Positions 52,628-64,000 of a stretch of DNA of 64,000 nt are shown one piece after another. Positions within the stretch are counted from its first letter, which is position 1, and each line of letters starts with the position of its first letter. The notes under the pieces were generated by a model. It was not told the DNA's origin, made no database searches, and saw only the letters and a list, made by a program, of their open reading frames with translations. The position numbers and the translations under genes are program-made. The stretch spans positions 54,025,131 to 54,089,130 of the forward strand of contig CM055268.1 of NCBI GenBank assembly GCA_029237695.1. Reading direction: 5' to 3'. The DNA is from Conchocele bisecta (lineage: Eukaryota; Mollusca; Bivalvia; Lucinida; Thyasiridae).

Positions 52628-52790
52628 TATATAACTGCACGGCGACACCACTTGGGACTAACATGCACATAATATGATATAGGCCCGTTTCCTGAACCAC
52701 AAAGAATTGTCCGGATATAGCATAATAAACATGTTTGCATCAATATACAATCCTGAATATCATTCCCGGCAACATTACTATAAAACCGGA

Positions 52791-52866
52791 CAGTGGAAAC
52801 CTCTCTAAACCGGATTAACCCTGGGATGGTCCCCAGGGGTGTCCGGATTTTAGAGAGGTTTCACTG
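52791..52866. repeat. Pogo-like mini-element with extra bases
   Basis: CAGTGGAAACCTCTCTAAAC and GGATTTTAGAGAGGTTTCAC are the arms. Compared with 42906-42973, several single-base insertions are present. Confidence 0.6.
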
Positions 52867-53179
52867 TTAAAATCAGGCAAGTTATGAATCATTCTGAAGT
52901 CCCTAGTTGTGTGCTATGCGATCAACGAACAAGACATTATCACCATGAGAAAAATTATCAAGAAAACGCGTCAGAAATAAAGATCACATGTGTTTTCCTT
53001 GGTTTCCGGATTTTTAGAGAAGGTTCCACGGAATATCTAAAAAAATGGCTGCCATTTTTGTAATGTCAAAGATCGTGGCAAAAAAAAACGTGCTTTCCTC
53101 AAATCCCAAATACAGAACACTAATTGAGACCTCGAACTGAGGCGGCCTTCCCTATTTACTAATATTAAAAACTAGGGTT

Positions 53180-53525
53180 TCAGTAGCATAATTTCACTAA
53201 AATTGCTGCAAAGTATACTTTTTCTAGCAAAAGTATACTTTGAGGGATTAATCATTTATTTTTCCTGATATTGCATTATTTGTCATATAGAACTAACGAC
53301 TGCATATATTTGATGATTAAAATGTATGCCAGAATTATTATAACTAAATTTATTACATTATCACAGCCATTTTTGGCTGTGAAATGTGTAATGCAAAATT
53401 CAGTTAAAAAAAATTAAAAATTAAATTTAAATTTCCTTTAAATTGGAAAATTTTTTTCCCCCTCAAAGTTAATACTTTGCTAGAAAAAGTATACCTTTGC
53501 AATGTTTGGTGAAATAGGCTACTGA
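53180..53525. repeat. GCAAAGTATACTTT MITE, copy 3, with homopolymer insertions
   Basis: It aligns with 2262-2577, but runs are lengthened (AGCAAAAGTATAC, TAGAAAAAGTATACC, AATGTTTGG). Confidence 0.65.
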
Positions 53526-55278
53526 GCTTAACAGCCTAGGAAAAGTCATGAAAACACCAATTAGGTAAACAACTGGCGGGGACCAGTTAGTTGTCCGTAC
53601 GCCTTGTAGCCCGTAATCGCCTAAATTCGCCATTTTGAGTTTGTTAATTTTTGTCAAGAAGGCAAGAGTTGGAGTGTATACTGAGTCCAACAACACATGG
53701 TGGCACAACTGCTAAATTTAAATCAGGCTGCATTATAAAATTTAATGTGTGTAAACCTCACTTTTATAACATGTTACTGTAGTTTTTATGGAAGCTGATC
53801 ACAAATTCAAAGGTAAAACAGACAACCACATGTTTGTTAATGTGAACCATTACGACTATAAAAACATTCATATGCTTTAATGTATGGATGGAAAAAGGAA
53901 AAAAAAATGGGCGATTTCGGGCCACCATGCGGGGGGGACCAAAAATAGTGTCCGCGCTTGCGGCATAATGCAATACGCCGAATTCCCGATCGAGTCCTAT
54001 AAATGTTGTTATTATTGTTATCCAGCAGAGTGCACTAAATAGTGGCGCAATGAATAACTCTTAAATACGTTTTTAAACGATTAAAAGGACGAACTTCCTT
54101 GCGAACTTTTTCGCTTTTCCCCGAATCTTGACCACGAGGAATGCGGAAGACGATTGACAATTACAAACAATACGAAACCCCAGTCCCTCTGTCTCCATTA
54201 TCAATGTAAAATCGAAGAACATTTGGGGTCTTCCTGTTTTCAGATATTAAAGATTATGGACAGCCAATAGTTTCATGGCATTCACAGTCTGTCAAAACTG
54301 GGTCATTGTAATTCCAACCCCCTCCTAAATAAACTTGAGTTATATTACAATGAAAACTCGGAAAACCGCAAATCAGTGTAAAACAGAGAACGGCCAAAAA
54401 ATTTCAAAATTTCAAATAAACTGATTCACAACGAAAATTGTACACCACACAAGTAGATCCAGATTGGGACGGCCGCCTGCAGCAAGCCAATCCAATCTGG
54501 GAGCTGCGTAGTGTTTGTCCCAATACGTTTTTCACATATTTGCTTTTCTAACAATTCCCCATCAGAAACAAACGAAACGTTTCCACAACATTTTATTACT
54601 AAAAGTATCAATGTCCCAATTTTATTTAGGGGTCACGGGTGAAAGGGTCAAATTTACATTAATAGGCCCTGGGCGTACCGGGTCATAAAAATAGGAGGTT
54701 TTTAAGTACCATCTTCTGCGCACCAAAGATTTGTGTTACCAACGCGAACAACATATATTATACTCTATTTTATATTCCCCGGGGTGCATTAATAGACCTC
54801 CAGAAGGTAGGAGCTTAAGCTTAGGTAATTTATGCATAAACAAGATGGCCGCGAATAAAAAAAGTACTTTATATACATGTAGGGGTGCATATCGTGTTGT
54901 GGAAGCAGTTTTTTAAAAGCAAAAACAAATTACCCAAATAAACTTCAGGCATTTTAAATACTTCATAGGATCGACTAAACGTTTTATCAATCTTATTTTA
55001 TTAGGAATATGATGTACACGAAAACCAAACATGGGCCGCCCAATTTTACACGAATTATATGTTACCTGCAACACATGATATAAAACTAACATAGTCCCCA
55101 ATGTTGTTTAGCATATTGGTATTAATAATAATAAGCAATTAACAACATAACCAATTTGTGGTATAAAACAGTTGTAATATTTGCAATTTATTATGATAGT
55201 GGCCGACCTTTTTAAATTTGTATATCCAGTTTTTTGGTTTTGGAATTTAAAATTTAATGCAACGTCGTTTTGTTTCAG
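53526..55278. other. AT-rich sequence of doubtful base quality
   Basis: No repeat family or gene was recognised with confidence. The stretch shares the lengthened homopolymers of its left flank. Confidence 0.35.
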
Positions 55279-55392
55279 AGCCCGTCACAAAGAATGGTTA
55301 CATGAAATGCAAGCGCCAATTCTGATATGTGATAATAATGAAAGATGTTATACAATGCTTATGAACCAATTTCCACGATTAAAAAAGAGAAG
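55279..55392 (+). CDS. Possible internal exon, 114 nt
   Basis: TTTTGTTTCAG before 55279 is a good acceptor and AAG followed by GTGTGT at 55393 is a plausible donor. The open frame gives RHKEWLHEMQAPILICDNNE and then RCYTMLMNQFPRLKK, which has the composition of a folded protein. The length is a multiple of three. No neighbouring exons were identified, so this is weak. Confidence 0.25.
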
Positions 55393-56616
55393 GTGTGTAA
55401 ATCCAAAAGATGGCCGATATTTTATACAAATTTCGTAAAACTTAACTTACTTTTAAACTTTGATATCAAATGTCAACTGCCAAAAGATTCACACGCATTT
55501 TATTATACAACATTCGTTGATCTACTGCTTACTAAAAGCATGAAAAGGAACGTACACATTAATTAAGTTTGCCATATTTAAAGATTTATCCATCACTGGA
55601 ATTCAGTTCACCGTATTTACACCAAAACTGATCTGAAAAAGAATAGCAAACAGATCAGCTTCGAACGAGTTAAATCATTGGCCATGCCTAAAGAAGTTTC
55701 TCAATAATTCGTTTGAAGGCAAATATTAATTTGATTACTTTCAAAATGGCCCCTGCCATTTCAAATACAAATATGTGTTATGCAATGAAACTAAACCGCC
55801 ACATATACATTATATTCGGTTAAGCAGCTGAAATACAAATGATAATTAGTGGTATTATATATCTGGTTTTTGTAATGACCTAGAAGCTGTTGGATACATA
55901 CCTGTTTTTACATTTTACAATACAGGGTGTACTTTACGTGCTTCATCATGTGTATTTTAGGACCTGTACATGTGTTTGTTTGTTTGATTAAAAGTGTTAA
56001 TATCCTCTGTTTAAACGAATCATTAGTAAATACTTATATCTGGTTCCTTAAGATTGGAAACATATTGTATCAATGGGTTTAATTCCATTTTGTTGCCAGT
56101 TTGTCTCACGCATTTTCCATGCAAGGTATCCTGTGTAAAAAGAAAAACGTCTAGTATGAGTAACAAATGTACACAATTGCTTATGACAAAAATCAAATTC
56201 AAGCGAAAATTATGTAATATAGGCCAATCAATATTAATATAACATACATTCATGCATTGCAACTTTTCAGCCGTTCATCAGCGACACGTTTATTAATCTA
56301 TTATGCGAAATTTACCCGCCAAATAAGGACTAAAACGAAAAGTTAGGAATTATCGAACAATTACACTACTGTTGTACACTGTTCTTTGTAATTACCACTT
56401 TGTTTTTGTACCAAAAATTAAAAATTTGTAATACTGATGACTGTCCACATTGCAACCAGCATTTGATAATCAATATCAATGAGTTATATGAATCTGTCAT
56501 ACCTGTTCGAACAGTGTAACGAAACCATATCACTTCATTCCATGTTCTAATGTTTGGTTAATTGAGTCCATATATGTCTTAGTTTGAGTACAAGTATATG
56601 TAGTAGATATATAGGG
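55393..56616. other. Unassigned AT-rich sequence
   Basis: Nothing recognisable apart from short overlapping frames. Confidence 0.35.
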
Positions 56617-57505
56617 GTCCAGTTCGCTTACCGCGAAGTGTGGGGAATAAGGAATTGAAAGCAGTGGGTTGGTATAGCCCCATAGGTAACCAAAAAATAG
56701 TAAAAACTTTCGTGTTTAATTTAAAGCGGAAATAAATATCAACCCACAGTAAAAATAAAATGTCATACTGTAGTTAATAAGGGAATGGCGGTTTCTGGAC
56801 CACTTTTAATTATTCCCCTCATTAATTTAAAAAAAAAAAGGTGCGTGAGCCCACTTGTTAGTCATTAGGTATAAAATTAAGTAGTGGAATCGCGTTAATC
56901 GTTATAAGGGCGGTTCTATGGTGACCAGTTTTATAACGTACACCTTACAGGGTCCTTAATTTTTAAAATCCTAGGTGGGTACGCAATAGAAAAATTAGGA
57001 ATAGTTAGCAATTCGGGAGCTAGGTTTGGGCGGGTGTACGCATGAGTTTGGCTGTAGGGTAGCTGAAAAGAAACAATCCGCAATTTTGGGGACCAGTTGT
57101 TATGGTCAGTTGAAATTAACTTAATTTTGTAGAAAATTAAACATCCATTGGGGATGGATTGTTTAGGCCACTCCATTTTGCATCCTCAACGTTAATGGGC
57201 GGTTCTGGGCCTCAAATACCCATGGCCACTTACATTATTTAAGGCTACTTTTTTAATGCTCTCTAAACGTGTCAGTTCGTTACCGCCCGAAGTGTGGGGG
57301 AAGAATTGGAAAGCAGTGGGTGGTACCAAAAAACAAAATAGTAAAAATTTACCTGTTAATTTGAAACATGCGAAAAAATAAATACCCAACCCATAGTAAA
57401 AATTAAAATGTTCATACATGTAAAAGTTAATAAGAGAATAGCGGTTCTGGGACCCACTTTTTATATTCCCTTATATAAGAGTGCGTGATCCCTTGGTTAT
57501 TCATT
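56617..57505 (+). repeat. Tandem repeat with a unit of about 650 bp (copy 1 and start of copy 2)
   Basis: TCCAGTTCGCTTACCGCGAA at 56618 recurs as GTCAGTTCGTTACCGCCCGA at 57271 (654 bp apart), followed by AAAGCAGTGGGT and AACCCATAGTAAAAATTAAA. Copy 2 is cut at 57505 by the LINE insertion and resumes at 62268. Confidence 0.75.
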
Positions 57506-60500
57506 TTTAGCTCATTATATTTGATATGAGAATAGTTTCACTGAACTATCCATACCCGCCCAACAAAACAAACCTGGAACACCGTTTTGCAATCATATGT
57601 TAGGAAGATGTATTTGTATGTTGGCAGTACGTGTTTCCTACCAGCCTTCCAATATGATCTTGTTGTTTTTCTAACTAATTCCTTTTGCTTTTTTGTTTAC
57701 TCGCTCTACATTCTTTCTCTCAGTCACACGTCCCTTGCTGTTTGAAAGGTTTCACTATTTTTCTATAGGTACATTGCACTATGTTGAAGAAGATTTGTGA
57801 ACATACAATGTTATTGGTGAGTTAGATTGGGTTGAGGTTGTCATTGTTGATACCTATGGGCAGCTTTTCTTCACCTCTCTGAAATTTAACTTAATAAGCC
57901 GAATGGGTAATTGATTTAACTTCCTGGAGGGCTTGTATAGGTAATTTTAATTGTAGGCACCTCAGCCGCTATTGCTTGCGTTTACCAATTATTAGGACTA
58001 ACATTTTATTTATAATACAACTGAATGTGTTTTAGCGGATATAGGTTAATTGTTTGACCATATATTTAAATTTGTTAGAGGATCCCCGGATTTACTATTT
58101 AAAACCTCAAACAATTTTTCTAGCAATAATATCTTGAATTTTGCTAACTGCTTGGCTGGTGGGTGATGTTGAAAAGAAATCCAGGGGGCCTGAAAATGAG
58201 ATTGGATCATTTTTCAATTTTGTTTACATTTAAAATATTAGAAGTAGTTTCGCAATAAGGTCATTTATTTATCGAGGACACTTTTACAGACTTCCGATAT
58301 TCTATGTTTTACAGAAACGCACATTAACATGCGCTATAGAAACGAGCAGATTTTACATAATTGAACATGGCTATGGGCTTACCATTCGCAAATGGAGAAA
58401 GACAAATCGCCACATTTCCTGGGGGTTATATTAAGTATATTGTCGCAGACCCACTTAATTAGCAAGAAAGAATGCAAACAATTCGTTAATAAATGTTTTG
58501 GATGAAACCATCCTGGATTCAAAGTTCAAGGACACCCACCGTAAAAACGTTCTTGGATTGGGCACGATTTTCTAACCGACCCCCGTCGTCAAAAATAATC
58601 GAATTTTGGGAATTACTTAATCGTAATCTCGAACTTGGTTATCAGATATAAACAAACTAATTATCAGTTAATTGTTGGCGAATGTAAATGAAAGATCAAT
58701 TAAATGTACAAAACCACAAGTTTTAAAAGACGTAATGATTTTCTGAATTCATTCGGAGAAAACCATTAATTACATCCGCCAACTCGGGAACTCGGAAACA
58801 GCTACTACTTCAACCTTACTGGATCCAATTATTGATTAACCAAGATTCAGAATCCATTCTCAAAAAGCGAGTGGTATTATCTGTTTCGCCAAAACATAAC
58901 GTGATCATAAGGCTAACATTGTTTGTCATTCATACCAAAGATGAAATAAGTTCATATAAATAATTCAAATAATAAACGAAACTCGGTATGGAATTCTATA
59001 AAAAGAGCAGACTTTGCTAAAGATTTAACAGAGCTGATGCTTAATCTTGATTGGACAATTTTTAAATAATGGAATGGTAGTAGTAGATGATGCATCTAAA
59101 AAAAAATAAATTTATTTACATCTTAAGTTCATTGAGCTAGCTAAGCCAATGCATTTCCATGCTGTTCAATTGTTAACAGTGTGAGTGCCGGCCTAACGAT
59201 AAACCATTGGTAATGATTCCGAAATTCGCCCAAACAAGCAAGCTAAGGGAACAACAGTTAACGAAAGAAAGCAATACCAATTTGGACGGGTTGGAGGACG
59301 ATTGGAATAGATACAAAACCAACTCGGAATAAAAGTTCAATAAATATGCAAAAACATGCAAGAGAAGAGCATTTTTATTGAATGAAATAGAGTTTTAATC
59401 TAACAGAATCATTTTCGAATAACAAAAAGATATTTCCTGGAAAAGCTAGTCCGACACTTTGTGAAAGACTGCAAGTCAAGTGGTGGGGTACTAATTCCTA
59501 CCATTTTAAAACCAATTGACGGACAAAGCGGAAAAAAATATATTTGTCTGATGCCGAAAAAGCAAAACTGTCTTTTAAGCCAACTTCTTCGTTTCAATAT
59601 TCAAACTGTTGATGATAATTAACTTCTACTTTGGCCACCGTTTGAATTTAAAAATAAACTAATTCAAGTTATTGAAAATACGGATTAATATAAATGAATG
59701 AATTGAGGTTTAGAGATATTAATACGAATTTTGCAAACTAATAAAGCTTGTGGATTACGATCTAATTAGTCATTTGAATGTTTAAAAGGAAACTATTACA
59801 TCTGTCTCAAAACCTCCTCAGGCGATCCTCCTTTAATTAGATCTGTTAATGAATAGCAATTTCCCAAATGGTCGTGGAAATTAGCAAGTTTGTAATTCCT
59901 CTCTTATTTTAAAATGGGGTGTCCACGAGACGCCTTCGAATTATCGCCCACGGATAATCGTTTATTAATCTGTCTAGGTAAGGTAATGGAGAGAATAATG
60001 TTTTAAACTTATTTATAACTTTCACTTGCACTCCCGCAACCAATTTGATTTACAAGACAGGCAATCTGGTTTTTTAACCAGGCCACTCAAACGGTTATCT
60101 TAACTTATAGACATTCACCATCAAATATGTCAGGCATTTGATGAACGGACAATCTACATGTATAGTGGTTTTGGTGATATTTCTAAAGCCTTTGATTAGA
60201 GTATGGCATAAGGGATTAATATTTTAAGCTAAGGCAAAATGGATTAAATGGTTTGGGGGGTTGTATTTTATTTTACAACTGGCTCGAAAACTACTTGTCC
60301 GAACAGGAAACAGTTCCGTATCAATACGGGTCCCACAACACTCAAGATACCAAATTATATGTTACTGCTGGTGTAACCACAAGGTTTCGGTTACTCGGCC
60401 CATTACTTATTTCTAATATTATGTCAACGACATAACTGACCACATCTATTTAAGTAATTGTTCGATTATTTGCTGACCGACAGCTCTCTTGTCCTTTTCT

Positions 60501-62267
60501 TCAACAAATGTTGATTGATCTCTAGAAGGCATAATAAATCAATGACCTGCTAATGATTTTCTGATTGGGCTAAAACAATGGTTGGTTAAGTTTTCAATCC
60601 GAAACAAGACCTGAAGCGATGCTTCTAACATTAAGGACAAAACTTGATCGACCCTTAAACTTAACTCTTTCTGAAACACGTCCTCCATAACCTTTGATTG
60701 ACGATCAAATAAGCATCTTGGTTTAACCATTGAGCAATAACGGAAAATGGCATAACACCCACATACAACATATTAATTAATTTCGACTATACGAGAGTAT
60801 TGGGAAAAATAATGCGTAACCTAAAAGTTTAAGATAATGCAGACTCGTCTTTAAAAACCAAATATATATATCCTTACCATTGAGACTATACTAGAATATC
60901 TTCATCTGTCCTGGGTGATGGGTGTACAGAATATGAAAAGGTGATTCGTTTGGAAAAAAATTCAGAATGAATAGCCGCGAGAAGAATAGTAACAGGATTA
61001 AACACGGTCAGTATCACTCGACAAACTTAAGGCAAGAATGTTGGATGGCAACAACTTCTATCTGTTCGACGTAGTATTCAAAAGCTTTTCGATCATTGGT
61101 TCAAATGCCAACAATAATACTATAATCAGTACCTAGTTATAATTTCGAACCTGATTCCACCCAACTTGTTTAATAATATATCTCGTTATCAATCTTAGAA
61201 AATCAATTTGATTTCTAAATTGTCCCCCACTACAAACGACTGGAAGTATTAACAAACAAATCGTTTTATACCATCTTCGGTTACAACTCTGGAATGAAAC
61301 GGACCCGTTGCTGAGGAAATAATAATAGTCGTTAGACACTTCAAAACATCATGCGAGCCCAACAAACTATATACTCAATATAATCTATACCACCACCATA
61401 ACTATTTAGAAGGAGATCGTTTGTTTTTGCCAGTTTATGCATGCAAGTAAATTCGAAAATAAATGTAGCAGTCTTAATTGTGAATCTTTGCAATAATAGT
61501 AACCATAATCAGAGAAACTCCCTACTGCGAATGTAGTGAAGTTGGTAGGGGAGGATGCTGAAACATTACTTTTTCTTTGAATGTATTAAATTATCATGCG
61601 CAAAACGTCTAATTTTATGCCAGTCACTGCGTCAATTTTCTCCCCTGAACCGGGCACATAATTACTTTTGCTGCATGGCATACCTAAGAAAGTAATAATG
61701 AGCTGCCAATACTGTTTTATTTTTTAAAGCTTGTTTACAAAAGATTATTTGTTAAAGCTACGGGAAAGATGATGAGTAACACCATCTTGGTGGATTGCAT
61801 TGAGACCGAAAGCTCTATCGGATGCTTTCCCAGTTTGCCAACATCATACCGGTTACCACCTGATAACCAACGAACATTTGAAATTCAAAACTGCACTGCA
61901 CATCTATTCTATGCATTAGGTTATAATTATTTATATGTACATTTTGTGACACATAAACTCTTTCCACTCTTTCACTACTTTCTTCCCAATTCTCCTCTCC
62001 TCACTTTCTTTACTCTCTCTTTTGTTCAATCCGATTTTTCTTTTCTTTTCGTACATTGTGCAAAAATTATTATATATATACCGCAAGATTTATTGGTATG
62101 TTACCCATGTTACCAATATACCTGTATACTTATCGCCATTGCTGTTAAATTGAATTGTATTGTTGAAATACTTGGGTAAGGGCTGTAATTTAATGGTTTG
62201 TGAGAACTTGATTAGCCAAGCCATTGTTACTTATATGCAAATAAACTATGTTTAAAACTAAACTTAA
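57506..62267 (+). mobile_element. Non-LTR retrotransposon (LINE), about 4.76 kb
   Basis: It interrupts copy 2 of the 650-bp repeat. ATTCATT occurs at both borders (57499-57505 and 62268-62274) as a putative target duplication. It has a 5' non-coding stretch of about 0.55 kb, one endonuclease-RT coding region and a 3' stretch of about 0.5 kb without poly(A). The protein signature is of the CR1/Jockey kind, but the clade is not resolved. Confidence 0.7.
58090..61740 (+). pseudogene. LINE endonuclease-reverse transcriptase region, heavily frameshifted
   Basis: Read across frames, the EN part shows DILCFTETHI (about 58290-58330) and a segment like TTSTLLDPII near 58800. Then come KKAIPIWT (59260) and KHAREEHFY (59350-59380). 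The RT part has GKVMERI (59975), GDISKAFD (motif A, 60170-60195), KTTCPNRKQ-type sequence near 60290, LLGPLL (motif B region, 60392-60410) and TDSSL in place of FADDSSL (60470-60490). After RT come AARRIVTGLN (60975) and FIPSSVTTLE (61265). The order is that of a complete ORF2. Frame changes occur every 20-60 codons while residues remain recognisable, which fits sequence error as well as decay. Confidence 0.75.
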
Positions 62268-62790
62268 ATTCATTAAGGTATATAAAATATCTGGAATCGT
62301 GGTGGGATCGTTATAAGCGGTCTATGGTGACCAGTTTATAATCGTACACCTGCAGTCCTTTTTTTTAACCTAGGCGGGGGGGCGGGTACGCATCGGAATT
62401 TAATTTTGGTAAAATTAGAATAGTAATTGGGACCTAGGGGGAGGATTAACGCATGTGTTTGGTGACATGGTAGTTGAAAAACCTCATCATTTGGGGGAAT
62501 ACCAGTGTTAGGTAGCTGAACATTGAATTTTGTAGAAAGTTAAGATCCATTTCGGGGCACGTCCAAGGTGCAATTGCCGGTTCTGGCTCAAATCGAAAAT
62601 AACCCTAACCAATGACTTTAGTTTGGTTTAATGCTCTCTAAACGTGTCAGTTCGTTACCGCGAAGTGTGGGGGAAAGCAGTGGGTAGCCCCATAGGTAAC
62701 TTTCCTGTTAATTTAAAGCGAAATAAATACAACCCATAGTAAAAAATAAAATTTCATACAAAATGTTGCAGCGGTTTCGGCTACCCATCA
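62268..62790 (+). repeat. 650-bp tandem repeat, rest of copy 2 and start of copy 3
   Basis: ATGGTGACCAGTTTATAATC and AATGCTCTCTAAACGTGTCA align with 56921-57270. The next copy begins at 62645 (TGTCAGTTCGTTACCGCGAA) and fades by 62790. Confidence 0.7.
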
Positions 62791-64000
62791 CAATCGTATG
62801 TGGAGCTGCTATAGTCTGGTAGTTGAAATAGGGTAGTTGAAACCAGTACAGATTTGCCACGGATTTTAACACGAGAAAACTAGCAGAAAGCCCCCTAGCC
62901 CCGACAAAATATGTGTCTTCTATATGAGGTGTTATAATTAATTAATTGTAAAAAATGAAAAAAACACCCTATTGAACATAAGCCATACAGGTATTTATAT
63001 AAAACAATAAATTTTCCACGATTAGAAAAATGACAGATACACGTAAAAAAGTTACGAGAGCGCCTCGCCCTAAGTTAACTCGCACAAGGATTAGCGATAA
63101 AAGGGGTGTAAATCCATCTAAAAGTTCTTCTCCTAGGATTCGGGAATTAAGTGCAAATAAAGAGAATAACAGACTGCAAAAATAGATTTGCAGCCGTTCT
63201 ATCACATAGAACTACTGTTAACCATGACATGCTATTTGCATATTGCGATACATACTTTCATTATATACTTCCACAAGGCCAACAGTCAATGTCAAATGAC
63301 GTTTGCGCTAAAGCTTCTGGCAACATTCGAGTTAATATACTATCCATCAATCCAATTGGCGGCCGGGGTTATCCATTGATGTCACAATATTAGTTTTATA
63401 TTGTTTATTTGCAAAGTACCTAGCCATAAATATATAACACATACACCAAGTTCATGTCTACTGTATTCCTATTACGATCGTACACTAGTAACATTGGCTG
63501 AATGAGCAGTGGCCGTTAAACGAGGATGGCTGGTATACTTTTGATAGGAGAATTTAAATTAGTACTTAATTTACTAATAATAAATATAGAGTATTAACAC
63601 TATTACATAACCACGTTAAATAACCGGCTACTGGTATTCTATTTATCAGGTAATGTTTTATGCTTAAAAATTACTACAGATAACGTCGTTATCTATGGAC
63701 AGAACGCGGACTTGTTTATGTTGAGTCATTACAGTGACGTCATTCGCTAACGTCACATGATGTCATCGACCAATGGAACGTCAGTTTTCACTTTGTTGTA
63801 ACACGAATGATTGTATCCGGTCAATCCCGATACAACAATATGTTATCAGTCAGTACGTATTCGGTCAATACATTGTATGTGAGAGTTGAGTCAGGCTATG
63901 CCCCATATATAAAAGTAAGATTAGCGCTAATCCTATTACTTTTATGGGATGGGATAAATGATGCTGGTGTGGCGAGGGCCTGGCACCAGATCAGGTTGTT
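62791..64000. other. Unassigned sequence with element fragments
   Basis: TACTGGTATTCTATTTATCA at about 63630-63650 matches the right border of the element at 10298-10452. 63880-64000 matches the 5' part of the SINE-like family (CTTTTATGGGATG, GGCCTGGCACCAGATCAGGT) and runs off the window end. No gene is seen. Confidence 0.4.

Overview
The window is eukaryotic, intron-bearing, AT-rich and crowded with repeats. The mix of short palindromic MITEs, tandem-repeat-cored elements, a SINE-like family and a DIRS-type retroelement suggests a mollusc, probably a bivalve; this is an inference from repeat style and no marker gene confirms it. Two host coding exons are well supported. One is on the + strand at 13035-14924 and encodes a single-pass membrane protein with a long Ser/Thr/Asn-rich tail. 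The other is on the - strand at 32977-33767 and encodes a small Ser/Arg-rich protein. Two weaker gene candidates lie at 45382-45828 (a micro-ORF with a membrane segment and an in-frame TGA) and 55279-55392 (one possible exon). Everything else that can be explained is repeat.

Layout. 0-13 kb: palindromic MITEs, poly-G tracts, tandem-repeat-cored elements and nested insertions, one of them resolved to the base (a 1.36 kb inverted-repeat element at 9787-11150 inside a TTAA-flanked MITE, with a 5-bp target duplication). 13-15 kb: membrane-protein exon, followed 37 nt after the stop by a perfect 25-bp hairpin. 16.4-27.1 kb: a compound element. Inverted arms of about 300-380 bp enclose arrays of roughly 76-bp monomers, and a 6.87 kb DIRS-type retrotransposon (18361-25233) sits inside the array. 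The DIRS element shows 146-bp inverted terminal repeats, an internal complementary region that joins copies of both outer ends, Gag-like, RT-RNase H and tyrosine recombinase regions, and several frameshifts. 27-33 kb: more MITEs and a Helitron-like or pearl-like tandem element. 33.8-36.2 kb: a 33/30-bp minisatellite beside the splice acceptor of the - strand gene. 37-51 kb: dispersed MITEs and two related 32-bp minisatellites.

51817-52316 is a 500-N gap whose two flanks share the same 14 bases, so it may be a false gap. To the right of it, repeat copies carry many single-base insertions in homopolymers, which looks like unpolished long-read sequence. In this part a 4.76 kb non-LTR retrotransposon (57506-62267, + strand, endonuclease plus RT, many frameshifts) interrupts a tandem repeat of about 650 bp, with a putative 7-bp target duplication.

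The best candidates for something undescribed are the inverted-repeat elements whose arms are iterated short words with an ATTC core. The layout is conserved while the word itself differs between copies (sections at 9.8-11.1, 16.9-26.8, 39.5 and 48.9 kb).
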